NCBI RefSeq assembly: GCF_001698815.1 | Contig: NZ_LGSI01000040.1 | Coordinates: 83,751-147,750 of the forward strand | DNA length: 64,000 nt | Source: Pseudomonas syringae | GTDB taxonomy: Bacteria; Pseudomonadota; Gammaproteobacteria; Pseudomonadales; Pseudomonadaceae | Reading direction: 5' to 3' | Shown here: one piece after another, positions 9,137 through 18,507 of the stretch | Numbering within the stretch: the first letter of the stretch is position 1 | How the letters are laid out: the number at the start of each line of letters is the position of its first letter | Translations under genes and position numbers: made by a program | Notes under the pieces: generated by a model | The model's input: the letters and a program-made list of their open reading frames with translations, nothing else | Told to the model about the DNA's origin: nothing | The model's database searches: none

Positions 9137-10120
9137 TTAAACCGGAGCGACGGGCTGGGCGAGGATCGGCGTAGCGTTGCTGGTGTCACCCAGATTGGGC
9201 CAGATATCAGCGACGAGAAATATTCGCTCGGCTTCTTCCCATTCGCCGTCAGGATTTTCCGTCAGGCGTACCAGAAGTTGTGCCGGCGCCCGTGGGTCCA
9301 GCTCTGCCAGCCAGTCATCAAGTTGTTCGTGGCTCCACGGTTGCGCGTAATGCGCCGGTGCCAGCCAGGCGTGACGCGGCAGCAATTGCCAGCGACCTTT
9401 GGGGCGCTGGCTGGCAAATTCGTCCCAATCACGCTGATGCAGCCAACTGCCGCGCAAATGCTGGGGATGCGCGCCTTCGGGAGCTTGCGCCTGACCGGGC
9501 CAGGGATACAGCAGGTAACCGCCCAGCCAAAGTTCGGCGTTGAAATGCTCGATATTCAGCGCCGCAAGGGTTTCGCGACTTTCCGGACGCGCTGAAATCG
9601 GCAGTTGATGCTGACTAAGGTGAGCCAGTTTGCGATCCAACCGGTCATGGCAGCCTGGCCCCAGCCATTGTGCCGGATCGCTGCCATCACCGTTTTGCGG
9701 ACCCAGATACAGCTTGATCGCCAGTTCCACGTGGTGCACGCCATCTGCATCGCGCAGCAGCATATCCAGTTCCCCCAGCGTATGCCCGCCCACGCGGATC
9801 GGCAGGTTGGCGGCGATCATCTCGACGCCCGGCGCATGATGCACAGCGAATTGCCACAGGCGTTCGTAATACAAACCCAGGCGTCGCGTTGCACCCAGCG
9901 CCAGCCAGTGATCGAGTTTGTGGCTGTCCTGATCCAGCTGGAGCAGGAAGTCGGCCAATTGGTGCGGCTGGTGTACCCAGTCGCTGGCCGACAATGGATG
10001 GCGCTGCGGCCACGGGGTCTGCCCAAGCATCGGAGGCGCCAGGATGACCCAGGCAAGATCACGCACTGGCGAGTTGCGTAATTGGCGGGGCAGGTGAGTC
10101 AGGCTCGGGAATAGGCTCAT
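9137..10120 (-). CDS. DUF1853 family protein
   Basis: The 327-residue cytoplasmic protein matches DUF1853 as I recall it: an N-terminal [17 protein letters not shown] stretch, [15 protein letters not shown], then [20 protein letters not shown] near the middle. The alternation of acidic residues in ELDMLLRD and VELAIKLYL resembles a restriction-endonuclease-like core (D/E...ExK-like spacing), but this is only a structural guess. The ATG at 10120 is preferred over an upstream frame extension at 10177 that would add a basic, non-conserved tail. It is convergent with fsr. No function has been assigned to the family that I know of. Confidence 0.7.
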   Translation of the reverse strand: MSLFPSLTHLPRQLRNSPVRDLAWVILAPPMLGQTPWPQRHPLSASDWVHQPHQLADFLLQLDQDSHKLDHWLALGATRRLGLYYERLWQFAVHHAPGVEMIAANLPIRVGGHTLGELDMLLRDADGVHHVELAIKLYLGPQNGDGSDPAQWLGPGCHDRLDRKLAHLSQHQLPISARPESRETLAALNIEHFNAELWLGGYLLYPWPGQAQAPEGAHPQHLRGSWLHQRDWDEFASQRPKGRWQLLPRHAWLAPAHYAQPWSHEQLDDWLAELDPRAPAQLLVRLTENPDGEWEEAERIFLVADIWPNLGDTSNATPILAQPVAPV

Positions 10121-10188
10121 GGTCCGAGGATAGCGGAACTTGCGGGAGGGCGTACGGCGCAGCCTGTCGCGCGGCAAACGCTAAATCC

Positions 10189-10386
10189 GTTGGAGCGAGG
10201 CTTGCCCGCGATGACGTCACGTCAGCCAATGCACTTGTCGGCGGTGAAACACTTGCGAGCGTCTTGAGTCGAGTTGCACCAACAGCATTTGCGGCGCGGC
10301 TTAATCAGGTTTCGCCCTGACGGTCGACCCCCTTTGTTTCGGTGTACGGACCGGAGACATGGTGGGAGCGAACTTCTTCGCGAGGC
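10189..10386. repeat. Two single REP sequences in the DUF1853-nadK gap
   Basis: The 397-base gap 10121-10517 has no gene. A REP half (GTTGGAGCGAGGCTTGCCCG) starts at 10189 and another of a related family (GGTGGGAGCGAACTTCTTCG) at 10361-10380; they are separated by about 150 bases and do not form a close inverted pair. The promoter of the nadK operon must lie in 10390-10505, but I saw no clear hexamers. Confidence 0.6.
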
Positions 10387-10517
10387 GTTATTCCGTTCTA
10401 CCCAGGATCAACGCCTCGCCAACAAGTTGACCCCCACAACATCGGCAATTGCCGCTACCCCGGCCTTTCACCCATAATCCCCTTCTTTAAGCCGCATCGA
10501 ACCCCCGCAGGAGCCCC

Positions 10518-11408
10518 ATGGAGCAATTTCGCAATATCGGCATCATCGGTCGCCTCGGCAGTGTGCAGGTGCTCGATACCGTTCGCCGACTCAAGAAGTT
10601 TCTGCTGGGACGGCACCTGCACGTCATTCTCGAAGACACCATTGCTGAAGTGTTGCCGGGCCATGGCCTGCAAACCTCGTCGCGCAAGATGCTCGGGGAA
10701 GTGTGCGACATGGTGATCGTCGTTGGCGGCGATGGCAGCCTGCTCGGCGCGGCGCGAGCGCTGGCCAAGCACAATGTGCCGGTGCTGGGGATCAACCGCG
10801 GCAGCCTGGGATTTCTCACTGATATTCGTCCCGACGAGCTGGAAGTGAAGTGCGCCGAAGTGCTGGACGGCCACTATCTGGTGGAAAACCGCTTCCTGTT
10901 GCAGGCCGAAGTCCGTCGTCACGGCGAAGCCATTGGTCAGGGCGATGCTCTGAACGACGTAGTGCTGCACCCCGGCAAGTCGACGCGCATGATCGAATTC
11001 GAGCTGTACATCGACGGCCAGTTCGTCTGCAGTCAGAAGGCCGATGGCCTGATCGTCGCCACGCCAACCGGTTCGACTGCGTATGCGCTGTCGGCGGGCG
11101 GGCCGATCATGCATCCCAAGCTTGATGCCATCGTCATCGTGCCGATGTACCCGCACACCTTGTCCGGCCGGCCTATTGTGGTGGACGGCAATAGTGAACT
11201 GAAAATCGTCGTCTCCAAGGACATGACGATTTATCCACAGGTCTCCTGTGACGGGCAGAACCATTTCACTTGCGCACCCGGCGATACCATTACCGTGAGC
11301 AAGAAGCCGCAGAAACTGCGCCTGATCCATCCGCTGGATCACAACTATTACGAAGTGTGCCGCACCAAGCTTGGCTGGGGCAGCCGGCTTGGTGGTGGAG
11401 GCGATTGA
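10518..11408 (+). CDS. nadK: NAD kinase
   Basis: The 296-residue cytoplasmic enzyme phosphorylates NAD to NADP with ATP. Family motifs are present: GGDG at 70-73 in VVGGDGSLLGAAR, the NDVVLH segment, and GSTAYALSAGGPI, which binds the nucleotide. Length matches gamma-proteobacterial NadK. An AGGAG ribosome-binding site lies 5 bases before the ATG. Its TGA shares a base with the ATG of the next gene (TGATG), so it begins a tightly packed co-directional run extending through pepN. The last residues (GWGSRLGGGGD) are as in other Pseudomonas copies. Confidence 0.95.
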   Translation: MEQFRNIGIIGRLGSVQVLDTVRRLKKFLLGRHLHVILEDTIAEVLPGHGLQTSSRKMLGEVCDMVIVVGGDGSLLGAARALAKHNVPVLGINRGSLGFLTDIRPDELEVKCAEVLDGHYLVENRFLLQAEVRRHGEAIGQGDALNDVVLHPGKSTRMIEFELYIDGQFVCSQKADGLIVATPTGSTAYALSAGGPIMHPKLDAIVIVPMYPHTLSGRPIVVDGNSELKIVVSKDMTIYPQVSCDGQNHFTCAPGDTITVSKKPQKLRLIHPLDHNYYEVCRTKLGWGSRLGGGGD

Positions 11409-12376
11409 TGCTCGATCCCGCGCGTAGCTACGATCTGATCGGTGACGTGCATGGATGTGCCCATACGCTGGAGCAATTGCTCAGCGTGCTGGGCTACCGT
11501 TTTCAGGCCGGCGTCTGGCGTCACCCGGAGCGCATCGCGGTGTTCCTCGGCGACATCATCGACCGCGGGCCCTTGATCCGCGAAGCCCTGCATATCGTGC
11601 GCGACATGGTCGTGGCCGGGCATGCGGTGTGCATCATGGGTAATCACGAGTTCAATGCGCTGGGTTGGGTGACACCGGCCTTGTCCGAAAGCGGCAAGCT
11701 GTTCGTGCGCGAGCATTCGCCACGGCACGCGCGCCTGATTGGCGAAACCCTGGCGCAGTTCGAGCAATATCCGGACGAGTGGAACGACTTCGTCAACTGG
11801 TTCTACGAACTGCCGCTGTTCATCGACGCCGAGCGTTTTCGCGTGGTGCATGCGTGCTGGGACTCCAGTCTGATCGGACCCTTGCTGGGTTTGCATGGCA
11901 ACGGTTGCATCGACAAGCATTTTGTCCAGGCGTCGGCGGTGCCCGGCAGTTTTGCCAGCGCGGTATTCGATCGCCTGTTGCGCGGCACCGACATGCGTTT
12001 GCCCCATGGCATGACGTTTACCGGTGGCGACGGCCTGACGCGGGCGTTCTTTCGCACCAAATTCTGGGAAGACGATCCGCAAACCTATGGCGACGTGGTC
12101 TTTCAGCCCGACGCCTTGCCGGAAGGCGTGGCCAAGACGCCGTTGACCACCACTGAAAAAAACGCCCTGTTGCGCTATGGCATCGACGAACCCTTGCTGT
12201 TCGTCGGCCATTACTGGCGCAGCGGCGTGCCTGCTCCCATTCGGCCAAACCTGGCTTGCCTGGATTACAGCGCCGTGCTTTACGGCAAGTTGGTCGCCTA
12301 TCGGCTTGACCAGGAAACCCGTATCGATCCTGACAAATTCGTCTGGATCGATGTCAAACGCCCCGAGGCTGTGTAA
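11408..12376 (+). CDS. Metallophosphoesterase (calcineurin-like)
   Basis: The 322-residue protein carries the standard metallophosphoesterase blocks in order: GDVHG (12-16), GDIIDRG (48-54), GNHE (78-81), and a late GHYW motif near residue 270. These residues build a two-metal phosphoesterase site related to the PrpE/ApaH/PP1 group. Start ATG at 11408 overlaps the nadK stop by one base, and its own TAA overlaps the next start (TAATG), showing translational coupling. The substrate is unknown: both protein phosphatases and diadenosine-polyphosphate hydrolases share these motifs. Position between nadK and glpG is conserved in Pseudomonas as far as I recall. Confidence 0.88.
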   Translation: MLDPARSYDLIGDVHGCAHTLEQLLSVLGYRFQAGVWRHPERIAVFLGDIIDRGPLIREALHIVRDMVVAGHAVCIMGNHEFNALGWVTPALSESGKLFVREHSPRHARLIGETLAQFEQYPDEWNDFVNWFYELPLFIDAERFRVVHACWDSSLIGPLLGLHGNGCIDKHFVQASAVPGSFASAVFDRLLRGTDMRLPHGMTFTGGDGLTRAFFRTKFWEDDPQTYGDVVFQPDALPEGVAKTPLTTTEKNALLRYGIDEPLLFVGHYWRSGVPAPIRPNLACLDYSAVLYGKLVAYRLDQETRIDPDKFVWIDVKRPEAV

Positions 12377-13248
12377 TGAGTCCTGTTGCTGTATTGCGTC
12401 TGCCGCTGACCACTGATCTGAGTGGCTTTGTCAGCCTGTTGAACCGCTTGCGGGTGCCCCATCGCGTCAGTGAAGAGGCGGGCGAGCAAGTGTTGTGGGT
12501 GCCGGACACCCCGCAGCTCGCCGAAGATGTGCGCACCCTGTATCAGCAATACCCGGAAGGCGACGAAAACTACCAGCTGCCCCCTGGCCAACAGTCCGGC
12601 AGCCTGCCGCGCTCGGGTTTTGTCCGGCAGCTCAAGGACAGCCCGGTCACGTCGCTGATTCTGCTGGCCTGTCTGATCGTGGCCGGCATCACGCTGCTGG
12701 GCGACAACCTGCAGGCGGTGAGCTGGCTGACCTTCCTCGATTTCCGCATTCATGGCGATTACGCGAGTTTCAGGCCACTTGCCGATACTCTGGCAGCGGG
12801 TCAATGGTGGCGTATCGTCACGCCCATGCTGATTCACTTCGGCATCCTGCACTTGGCCATGAACGCCATGTGGTACTGGGAGCTGGGGCGGCGCATCGAA
12901 TTGCGTCAAGGCAGTGGGTATTTGCTCGGCCTGACCCTGTTGTTCAGCGCGGTTTCCAACTACGTTCAATACCAGTTCGGTGGACCGAGCCTGTTTGGCG
13001 GCTTGTCCGGCGTGCTGTATGGCTTGCTCGGTCATTGCTGGATCTTTCAAATGCTCGCACCGAACCCCATCTATCGTTTACCGCGCGGGGTTCTGGTGAT
13101 GATGCTGGTCTGGCTGGCGTTGTGCCTGTCGGGGCTGGTGAGCATGCTCGGCTTCGGCGAAATCGCCAACGGCGCGCATGTGGGCGGTCTGATCATCGGT
13201 TGTGTTACAGGTCTGTTGGGCGGTGCTCTGGCCCGCCGCAGCGTCTAA
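12376..13248 (+). CDS. glpG: Rhomboid family intramembrane serine protease
   Basis: The 290-residue protein has a cytoplasmic N-terminal domain (1-90) and six membrane helices. The catalytic dyad is visible: Ser211 in FGGLSGVLYG and His268 in NGAHVGGL. The first transmembrane loop shows WWRIVTPMLIHFGILHLAMNAMWYWELG, with the conserved His and Asn of GlpG that stabilise the oxyanion (given here in part). Rhomboids cleave membrane proteins within or next to the bilayer; the Pseudomonas substrates are not known to me. The ATG overlaps the stop of the preceding phosphoesterase. yeaC follows after 40 bases. Confidence 0.9.
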   Translation: MSPVAVLRLPLTTDLSGFVSLLNRLRVPHRVSEEAGEQVLWVPDTPQLAEDVRTLYQQYPEGDENYQLPPGQQSGSLPRSGFVRQLKDSPVTSLILLACLIVAGITLLGDNLQAVSWLTFLDFRIHGDYASFRPLADTLAAGQWWRIVTPMLIHFGILHLAMNAMWYWELGRRIELRQGSGYLLGLTLLFSAVSNYVQYQFGGPSLFGGLSGVLYGLLGHCWIFQMLAPNPIYRLPRGVLVMMLVWLALCLSGLVSMLGFGEIANGAHVGGLIIGCVTGLLGGALARRSV

Positions 13249-13288
13249 AATTTCCCGCTTGTTTTTATTGAGTGTTGTGGAGCGTTCT

Positions 13289-13549
13289 ATGTCCTCTTTT
13301 GTTGAAATGATCGAAAACATCACCCCGGACATCTACGAGAGCCTGAAGCTGGCCGTGGAAATCGGGAAATGGTCGGACGGCCGCAAGCTGACCCAGGAAC
13401 AGCGTGAATTGTCCTTGCAGGCGCTGATCGCCTGGGAAGTGCAGAATCTGCCGGAAGACCAGCGCATCGGCTACATGGGGCCGCAGGAATGCGCCTCCAA
13501 ATCCACGACGGTGCCTAACATCCTGTTCAAGTCGGATGCCATCCATTGA
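13289..13549 (+). CDS. yeaC: DUF1315 (YeaC) family protein
   Basis: The 86-residue soluble protein contains ITPDIYESLKLAVEIGKWSDG and ends in a lysine-containing tail after IGYMGPQECASKS, which matches DUF1315/YeaC. GGAG (13279-13282) is 6 bases before the chosen ATG; an in-frame extension to 13202 would run back into glpG and has no ribosome-binding site. Its TGA overlaps the TTG start of the DUF2797 gene. The family has no established function. The pairing yeaC-DUF2797 suggests a shared process. Confidence 0.88.
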   Translation: MSSFVEMIENITPDIYESLKLAVEIGKWSDGRKLTQEQRELSLQALIAWEVQNLPEDQRIGYMGPQECASKSTTVPNILFKSDAIH

Positions 13550-14376
13550 TCGAGATTGGTCGCGGCGCAGTCAACAAAATGTCAGCCCGCCTTGATGAAC
13601 CGCTGGTGCAATACAGCTTTCGTCTGGGTGACAACGAGATTCCGGTCAACCCGCTGATTGGCAAGACCGTGCGCCTGGAATTCCTCGGCGCGATTCATTG
13701 CAGTCATTGCGGGCGCAAGACCAAGTCCAGCTACAGTCAAGGCTATTGCTACCCGTGCATGCTCAAGCTGGCGCAGTGCGACATCTGCATCATGAGCCCG
13801 GAAAAATGCCATCACGAACACGGCACTTGCCGCGATCCGGCGTGGGGCGAGCAGTTCTGCATGACCGATCACGTGGTGTACCTGGCCAATTCGTCGGGCG
13901 TCAAAGTCGGCATCACCCGCGCGACCCAGCTGCCGACACGCTGGCTCGACCAGGGTGCAAGCCAGGCGTTGCCGATTATTCGCGTAGCCACTCGCCAGCA
14001 GTCCGGTTTTGTCGAAGACCTGCTGCGTAGCCAGGTTGCCGACCGCACCAACTGGCGCGCGCTGCTCAAGGGCGACGCGGTGCCTGTGGACCTTGCCGCC
14101 GTGCGCCAGCAATTGTTCGACAGTTGCGCCGAGGGGCTGGCAGGACTGCAAGAACGATTCGGCCTGCAGGCTATCCAATTGCTACATGACGTCGAGCCAA
14201 TCGAGATCCGCTACCCCGTCGAGGCGTACCCGACCAAGATTGTCAGCTTCAACCTGGACAAGAATCCGATCGCCGAAGGCACGTTGCTGGGGATCAAGGG
14301 CCAGTACCTGATTTTCGATACCGGCGTGATCAATATTCGCAAATACACGGCCTATCAACTGGCCGTGCATCAGTAA
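13546..14376 (+). CDS. DUF2797 family protein with cysteine-rich zinc-ribbon-like N-terminus
   Basis: The 276-residue protein has a Cys/His-rich region (residues about 47-105): CSHCGRKT, CYPCML, CDICIMSPEKCHHEHGTC and FCMTDH, so it probably binds one or two Zn ions. It is followed by VYLANSSGVKVGITRATQLP and RWLDQGA, which resembles the Y-x(n)-K-x-G-x-[ST]-R core of GIY-YIG-like domains. That similarity is my inference. The frame starts at TTG 13546, overlapping the yeaC stop; the alternative ATG at 13579 would remove IEIGRGAVNK, a segment I recall as conserved, so TTG is preferred. pepN follows after 13 bases. Confidence 0.8.
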   Translation: MIEIGRGAVNKMSARLDEPLVQYSFRLGDNEIPVNPLIGKTVRLEFLGAIHCSHCGRKTKSSYSQGYCYPCMLKLAQCDICIMSPEKCHHEHGTCRDPAWGEQFCMTDHVVYLANSSGVKVGITRATQLPTRWLDQGASQALPIIRVATRQQSGFVEDLLRSQVADRTNWRALLKGDAVPVDLAAVRQQLFDSCAEGLAGLQERFGLQAIQLLHDVEPIEIRYPVEAYPTKIVSFNLDKNPIAEGTLLGIKGQYLIFDTGVINIRKYTAYQLAVHQ

Positions 14377-14389
14377 AAAGGACTCCATC

Positions 14390-17056
14390 ATGCGCACCGA
14401 TCAACCGAAAATGATCTACCTGAAGGACTACCAGGCGCCCGAGTACCTCATCGACGAGACGCACCTGACCTTCGAATTGTTCGACGACCATTCGCTGGTG
14501 CACACCCAGCTGGTCATGCGCCGCAACCCGGCCCGTGGCGCGGGTCTGCCGCCGTTGGTGCTGGATGGTCAGTTGCTGGAACTGCTGTCGGTCAAGCTCG
14601 ACGATGTCGAACTGACCAACACCGATTACCAGCTGACCCCGGACCACCTGACGCTGCACCCGAAGGCTGAATCCTTCGTGGTCGACAGCAGCGTGCGAAT
14701 TCACCCGGAAACCAACACCGCCCTGGAAGGCCTGTATAAATCCAGCGGCATGTTCTGCACCCAGTGCGAGGCCGAAGGTTTTCGCAAGATCACCTATTAC
14801 CTCGACCGCCCGGACGTGATGAGCAAGTTCACCACGACCCTGAGCGCCGACAAACACGCTTTTCCGGTCCTGCTCTCCAATGGCAATCCGATTGCCAGCG
14901 GGCCGGAAGATGACGGTCGGCATTGGGCGACCTGGGAAGACCCGTTCATGAAACCGGCGTACCTGTTCGCGCTGGTGGCCGGTGATCTGTGGTGCGTGGA
15001 AGACAAGTTCACCACCATGAGCGACCGGGAAGTGACCCTGCGCATCTATGTCGAGCCGGAAAATATCGACAAGTGCCAGCACGCCATGACCAGCCTGAAG
15101 AAATCCATGCGCTGGGACGAAGAAACCTACGGTCGCGAGTACGACCTGGACATCTTCATGATCGTTGCGGTCAACGACTTCAACATGGGCGCCATGGAGA
15201 ACAAGGGCCTCAACATCTTCAACTCCAGCGCCGTGCTGGCCCGTGCCGAAACCGCCACCGATGCCGCGCACCAGCGGGTCGAGGCCATCGTGGCCCACGA
15301 ATACTTCCACAACTGGTCGGGCAACCGCGTGACCTGCCGCGACTGGTTCCAGCTGTCTCTCAAGGAAGGCTTCACGGTTTATCGCGATTCCGGTTTCTCG
15401 GCGGACATGAACTCGGCCACGGTCAAGCGCATTCAGGATGTGGCTTACCTGCGCACCCACCAGTTCGCCGAAGACGCCGGCCCCATGGCCCACGCCGTGC
15501 GCCCGGACAGCTTCATCGAGATTTCCAATTTCTATACGTTGACCGTGTACGAAAAGGGCTCGGAAGTGGTCGGCATGATCCATACCTTGTTGGGTGCCGA
15601 AGGCTTCCGCAAAGGCAGCGACCTGTACTTCGAACGCCACGACGGCCAGGCCGTGACCTGCGATGACTTCATCAAGGCCATGGAAGACGCCAATGGTGTC
15701 GACCTGACCCAGTTCAAGCGCTGGTACAGCCAGGCTGGCACGCCGCGTCTTACGGTGAGCGAGTCCTACGACAGCGCCGCGAATACCTACAGCCTGACCT
15801 TCCGCCAAAGCTGTCCAACCACGCCGGGCCAGCCTGGCGATGCGAAAAAGCCTTTCGTGATCCCTGTTGCCCTGGGCCTGCTGGACAAACAAGGCGGCGA
15901 AGTGGCTTTGCATCTGCAAGGCGAAGCGGCTGCGTCGGGTACTACTCGGGTGATTTCCGTCACCGAAGCCGAGCAGACCTTTACCTTCGTTGATGTTGCC
16001 GAACAGCCATTGCCGTCGCTGCTGCGCGGTTTCTCGGCCCCGGTGAAACTGAGCTTCCCGTACAACCGCGATCAGCTGATGTTCCTCATGCAGCATGACA
16101 GCGACGGCTTCAATCGTTGGGATGCCGGGCAGCAGCTGTCTGTGCAAGTCCTGCAGGAATTGATCGGCCAGTATCAGCAAGGTCAGGACATGGTCCTTGA
16201 TCAGCGTCTGGTTACCGCGCTGGGCACGGTTCTGGCGGACACCACGCTGGATCAGGCAATGATCGCCGAGATGTTGTCGTTGCCGGGCGAAGCTTATCTG
16301 ACCGAGATCAGCGAAGTGGCTGATGTGGATGCGATCCACGCCGCTCGCGAATTCGTCCGCAAGCAACTGGCGAACAGCCTGTTCGAGGCCTTGTGGTCGC
16401 GCTACACCAGCAACCGCGAGGTGTCGAAAGCCACGCCTTATGTGGCCGAAGCCGAGCATTTTGCCCGTCGCGCCCTGCAAAACATTGCCTTGTCGTACCT
16501 GATGCTCAGTGGCAAGCCGGAAGTTCTGGCCGCCACCATCGAGCAGTTCGACACCAGCGACAACATGACCGAACGCCTCACCGCGCTGGCCGTGCTGGTC
16601 AATTCGCCATTCACCGCCGAGAAGGACAAAGCGCTGACGGTGTTCGCGGAAAACTTCAAGGACAACCCGCTGGTTATGGACCAATGGTTCAGCGTGCAGG
16701 CTGGCAGCACCTTGCCGGGCGGTCTGGATCGGGTCAAGGCGCTGATGCAGCATCCGGCATTCAACATCAAGAACCCGAACAAGGTCCGCGCCCTGATCGG
16801 TGCGTTCGCGGGCCAGAACCTGATCAACTTCCATGCGGCGGACGGCTCCGGCTATCGCTTCCTGGCGGATCTGGTCATCGAACTCAACGCGTTCAACCCG
16901 CAAATCGCGTCGCGTCAACTGGCGCCGCTGACCCGCTGGCGCAAATACGACAGCGCCCGTCAGGCGTTGATGAAGGCCGAACTGGTGCGCATCCGTGATT
17001 CGGGTGAGCTGTCCAGTGACGTGTACGAAGTGGTGAGCAAAAGCCTGGCCGAGTAA
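14390..17056 (+). CDS. pepN: Aminopeptidase N (M1 family)
   Basis: The 888-residue cytoplasmic zinc metallopeptidase removes N-terminal residues from peptides. GAMEN (267-271) binds the substrate N-terminus; HEYFH (303-307) with Glu326 in LKEGFTV forms the HExxH-x18-E zinc site. Length matches E. coli PepN (about 870 residues), and the DUF3458-type C-terminal domains are present. AGGA precedes the ATG by 8 bases. It is the last gene of the nadK run and is followed by a clear terminator. A long antisense frame across the gene is a codon-usage shadow. Confidence 0.96.
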   Translation: MRTDQPKMIYLKDYQAPEYLIDETHLTFELFDDHSLVHTQLVMRRNPARGAGLPPLVLDGQLLELLSVKLDDVELTNTDYQLTPDHLTLHPKAESFVVDSSVRIHPETNTALEGLYKSSGMFCTQCEAEGFRKITYYLDRPDVMSKFTTTLSADKHAFPVLLSNGNPIASGPEDDGRHWATWEDPFMKPAYLFALVAGDLWCVEDKFTTMSDREVTLRIYVEPENIDKCQHAMTSLKKSMRWDEETYGREYDLDIFMIVAVNDFNMGAMENKGLNIFNSSAVLARAETATDAAHQRVEAIVAHEYFHNWSGNRVTCRDWFQLSLKEGFTVYRDSGFSADMNSATVKRIQDVAYLRTHQFAEDAGPMAHAVRPDSFIEISNFYTLTVYEKGSEVVGMIHTLLGAEGFRKGSDLYFERHDGQAVTCDDFIKAMEDANGVDLTQFKRWYSQAGTPRLTVSESYDSAANTYSLTFRQSCPTTPGQPGDAKKPFVIPVALGLLDKQGGEVALHLQGEAAASGTTRVISVTEAEQTFTFVDVAEQPLPSLLRGFSAPVKLSFPYNRDQLMFLMQHDSDGFNRWDAGQQLSVQVLQELIGQYQQGQDMVLDQRLVTALGTVLADTTLDQAMIAEMLSLPGEAYLTEISEVADVDAIHAAREFVRKQLANSLFEALWSRYTSNREVSKATPYVAEAEHFARRALQNIALSYLMLSGKPEVLAATIEQFDTSDNMTERLTALAVLVNSPFTAEKDKALTVFAENFKDNPLVMDQWFSVQAGSTLPGGLDRVKALMQHPAFNIKNPNKVRALIGAFAGQNLINFHAADGSGYRFLADLVIELNAFNPQIASRQLAPLTRWRKYDSARQALMKAELVRIRDSGELSSDVYEVVSKSLAE

Positions 17057-17070
17057 CTTCAGCGGTTGGT

Positions 17071-17107
17071 AAAAAAGGGCCTGACGCGTAAGCGGAGAGG
17101 CCCTTTT
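17071..17107 (+). terminator. Rho-independent terminator after pepN
   Basis: AAAAAGGGCCT and AGGCCCTTTTT pair around an imperfect loop and end in a T run at 17104-17107; the A run on the left side makes it usable in both directions. It closes the nadK-pepN operon 15 bases after the stop codon. Confidence 0.85.
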
Positions 17108-17297
17108 TCATGCGCGCGCTGTTCGTAAAAGGGGTGTCCATGTAGGGGCTTTCCAGAGGTAGCCATGGAGGTTTCATACAGACCCGTGCGGACTCGGCTG
17201 GCAGAGATTTCCTGTGACAAAGTTCATCCTTTCGTTTCGTGCTGCGTTGACCCTGATCGTCGCGCACATCATCCCGATTGAGGTATGGACTTTGTTG

Positions 17298-18251
17298 ATG
17301 AATGGACGGAATACGCTGGTAATGCTGGGGTTGGTTGCACTTGGGCAAGAGGCTGCGGCTAATGCGCAGGTGACCAGGGAACAGCAGTTGCAGGTGGGCA
17401 GTGTCGAGTTGAATCTCGGTGTCGGGCTGTTGAACGGGAAGTCCGAGGAAAAAGTCTACGACAGTGGCGAAAAGCTCAGTCAGCTGAACTGGGACATCAA
17501 ACAGGTACCCACCTTGCATCTGGGCCTGACCTACCACGCACTGGACTGGCTTACCCTGGACGTGCGCGGTTGGACGCGCATGAGCGCAGGCAACAGTCAC
17601 ATGCGCGATTACGACTGGCTCGACGGCGATGAGGCCGGTTGGACCCATCGTTCCGATCACCCGGATACCCGTCTCAAGAATGCCTGGCAGGCCGAGTTCG
17701 CTGCCACAGCCTGGGCGCTCAAGCGTGAAGACCTTGCCCTTGGGGTGATGGCCGGCTATCAGCGCAGCCAGTTCGATTGGGAATCCCGTGGCGGCAGTTA
17801 CATCTATTCGTCTAAAGACGAATATCGTGACCGGACCGGCGAGTTTCCCGCCGGAGCCAAGGCCATCAGTTACCAGCAGACTTACGACACGCCGTTCCTC
17901 GGCCTTGTCGGCATCTACACCCTCCAGAACTTGACACTTGAAGGTCGGTTCAAGCACAGCCAGTGGGTCAAGGCCAGGGATTTCGACACGCATCACATGC
18001 GCGATCTGACGTTTGCCGGCAATCACGGCAACACAGGCCGTATGCAATCGATGGCTCTGGGGCTGACGTACAACTTCAATCCGCAGTTCTCGGTGAAGGC
18101 GGGGGTTGATCATCAGGTCTACGCTGAAGCCAAAGGTTCTACGCTGCGCAAGAACGCAATAACCGGCGACAGTCAGCGATTCGGCAACGATTCCAGCGCT
18201 CAGGCCAGCAGAACCACGGTGTCCACATTGGCGGTGGCCTACCGGTTCTGA
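17298..18251 (+). CDS. Omptin-family outer-membrane protease
   Basis: From ATG 17298 the 317-residue protein has a signal peptide (cleavage probably after AAANA) and a ten-strand barrel as in OmpT/Pla. RDYDWLDGDEAGWTHRSDHP aligns with the OmpT DQDWMDSS...SRHPDT region with the paired Asp (OmpT Asp83/Asp85), and RDFDTHH aligns with OmpT Asp210/His212. RGGSYIYSS is a typical omptin strand. It ends in Phe (AYRF), normal for barrel insertion. Omptins cleave peptides between basic residues at the cell surface and need LPS. A GTG at 17214 would extend the N-terminus but spoil the signal peptide. It stands alone, bounded by a terminator and a REPIN. Confidence 0.85.
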   Translation: MNGRNTLVMLGLVALGQEAAANAQVTREQQLQVGSVELNLGVGLLNGKSEEKVYDSGEKLSQLNWDIKQVPTLHLGLTYHALDWLTLDVRGWTRMSAGNSHMRDYDWLDGDEAGWTHRSDHPDTRLKNAWQAEFAATAWALKREDLALGVMAGYQRSQFDWESRGGSYIYSSKDEYRDRTGEFPAGAKAISYQQTYDTPFLGLVGIYTLQNLTLEGRFKHSQWVKARDFDTHHMRDLTFAGNHGNTGRMQSMALGLTYNFNPQFSVKAGVDHQVYAEAKGSTLRKNAITGDSQRFGNDSSAQASRTTVSTLAVAYRF

Positions 18252-18286
18252 ACTCGATTGCCGATATCGGCCAGCACACAGGGGTC

Positions 18287-18376
18287 GTAGGACCGGCTTT
18301 AGCCGGGAGGGCGGAAGGTCTGACGACGCAACTGCTGCGAATGTCCCGGCGTCCTCCCGGCTAAAGCCGGTCCTAC
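18287..18376. repeat. REPIN (GTAGGACCGGCTTTAGCC family)
   Basis: GTAGGACCGGCTTTAGCCGG at 18287-18306 is repeated in inverted orientation at 18357-18376, with a spacer of about 50 bases containing GTCTGACGACGC. It occupies the first part of the 386-base gap 18252-18637, where no gene is seen; the rest of the gap carries the probable promoter of the Ycf48-like gene. Same family as 22175 and 23056. Confidence 0.85.
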
Positions 18377-18507
18377 GGAACTTCAAAGGGTTGTGTGATG
18401 GGGGATCAAGACGGTATCTACGAGGAGCTGCACTCCTGCCACATCAGCTTTACTGATACCCAAACAATCACACCAAGGGCGCTTAACAAAAGATAACGTC
18501 TTGTCGA

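Noticed and set aside
14330..16918. 862-codon open frame antisense to pepN
   Set aside because: Same reason: pepN is certain on the plus strand; the reverse frame is rich in His, Gln and Val as expected for a shadow.
17214..17297. GTG start giving the omptin an extra 28 residues
   Set aside because: It would put charged and hydrophobic residues before a good signal peptide that begins at ATG 17298.
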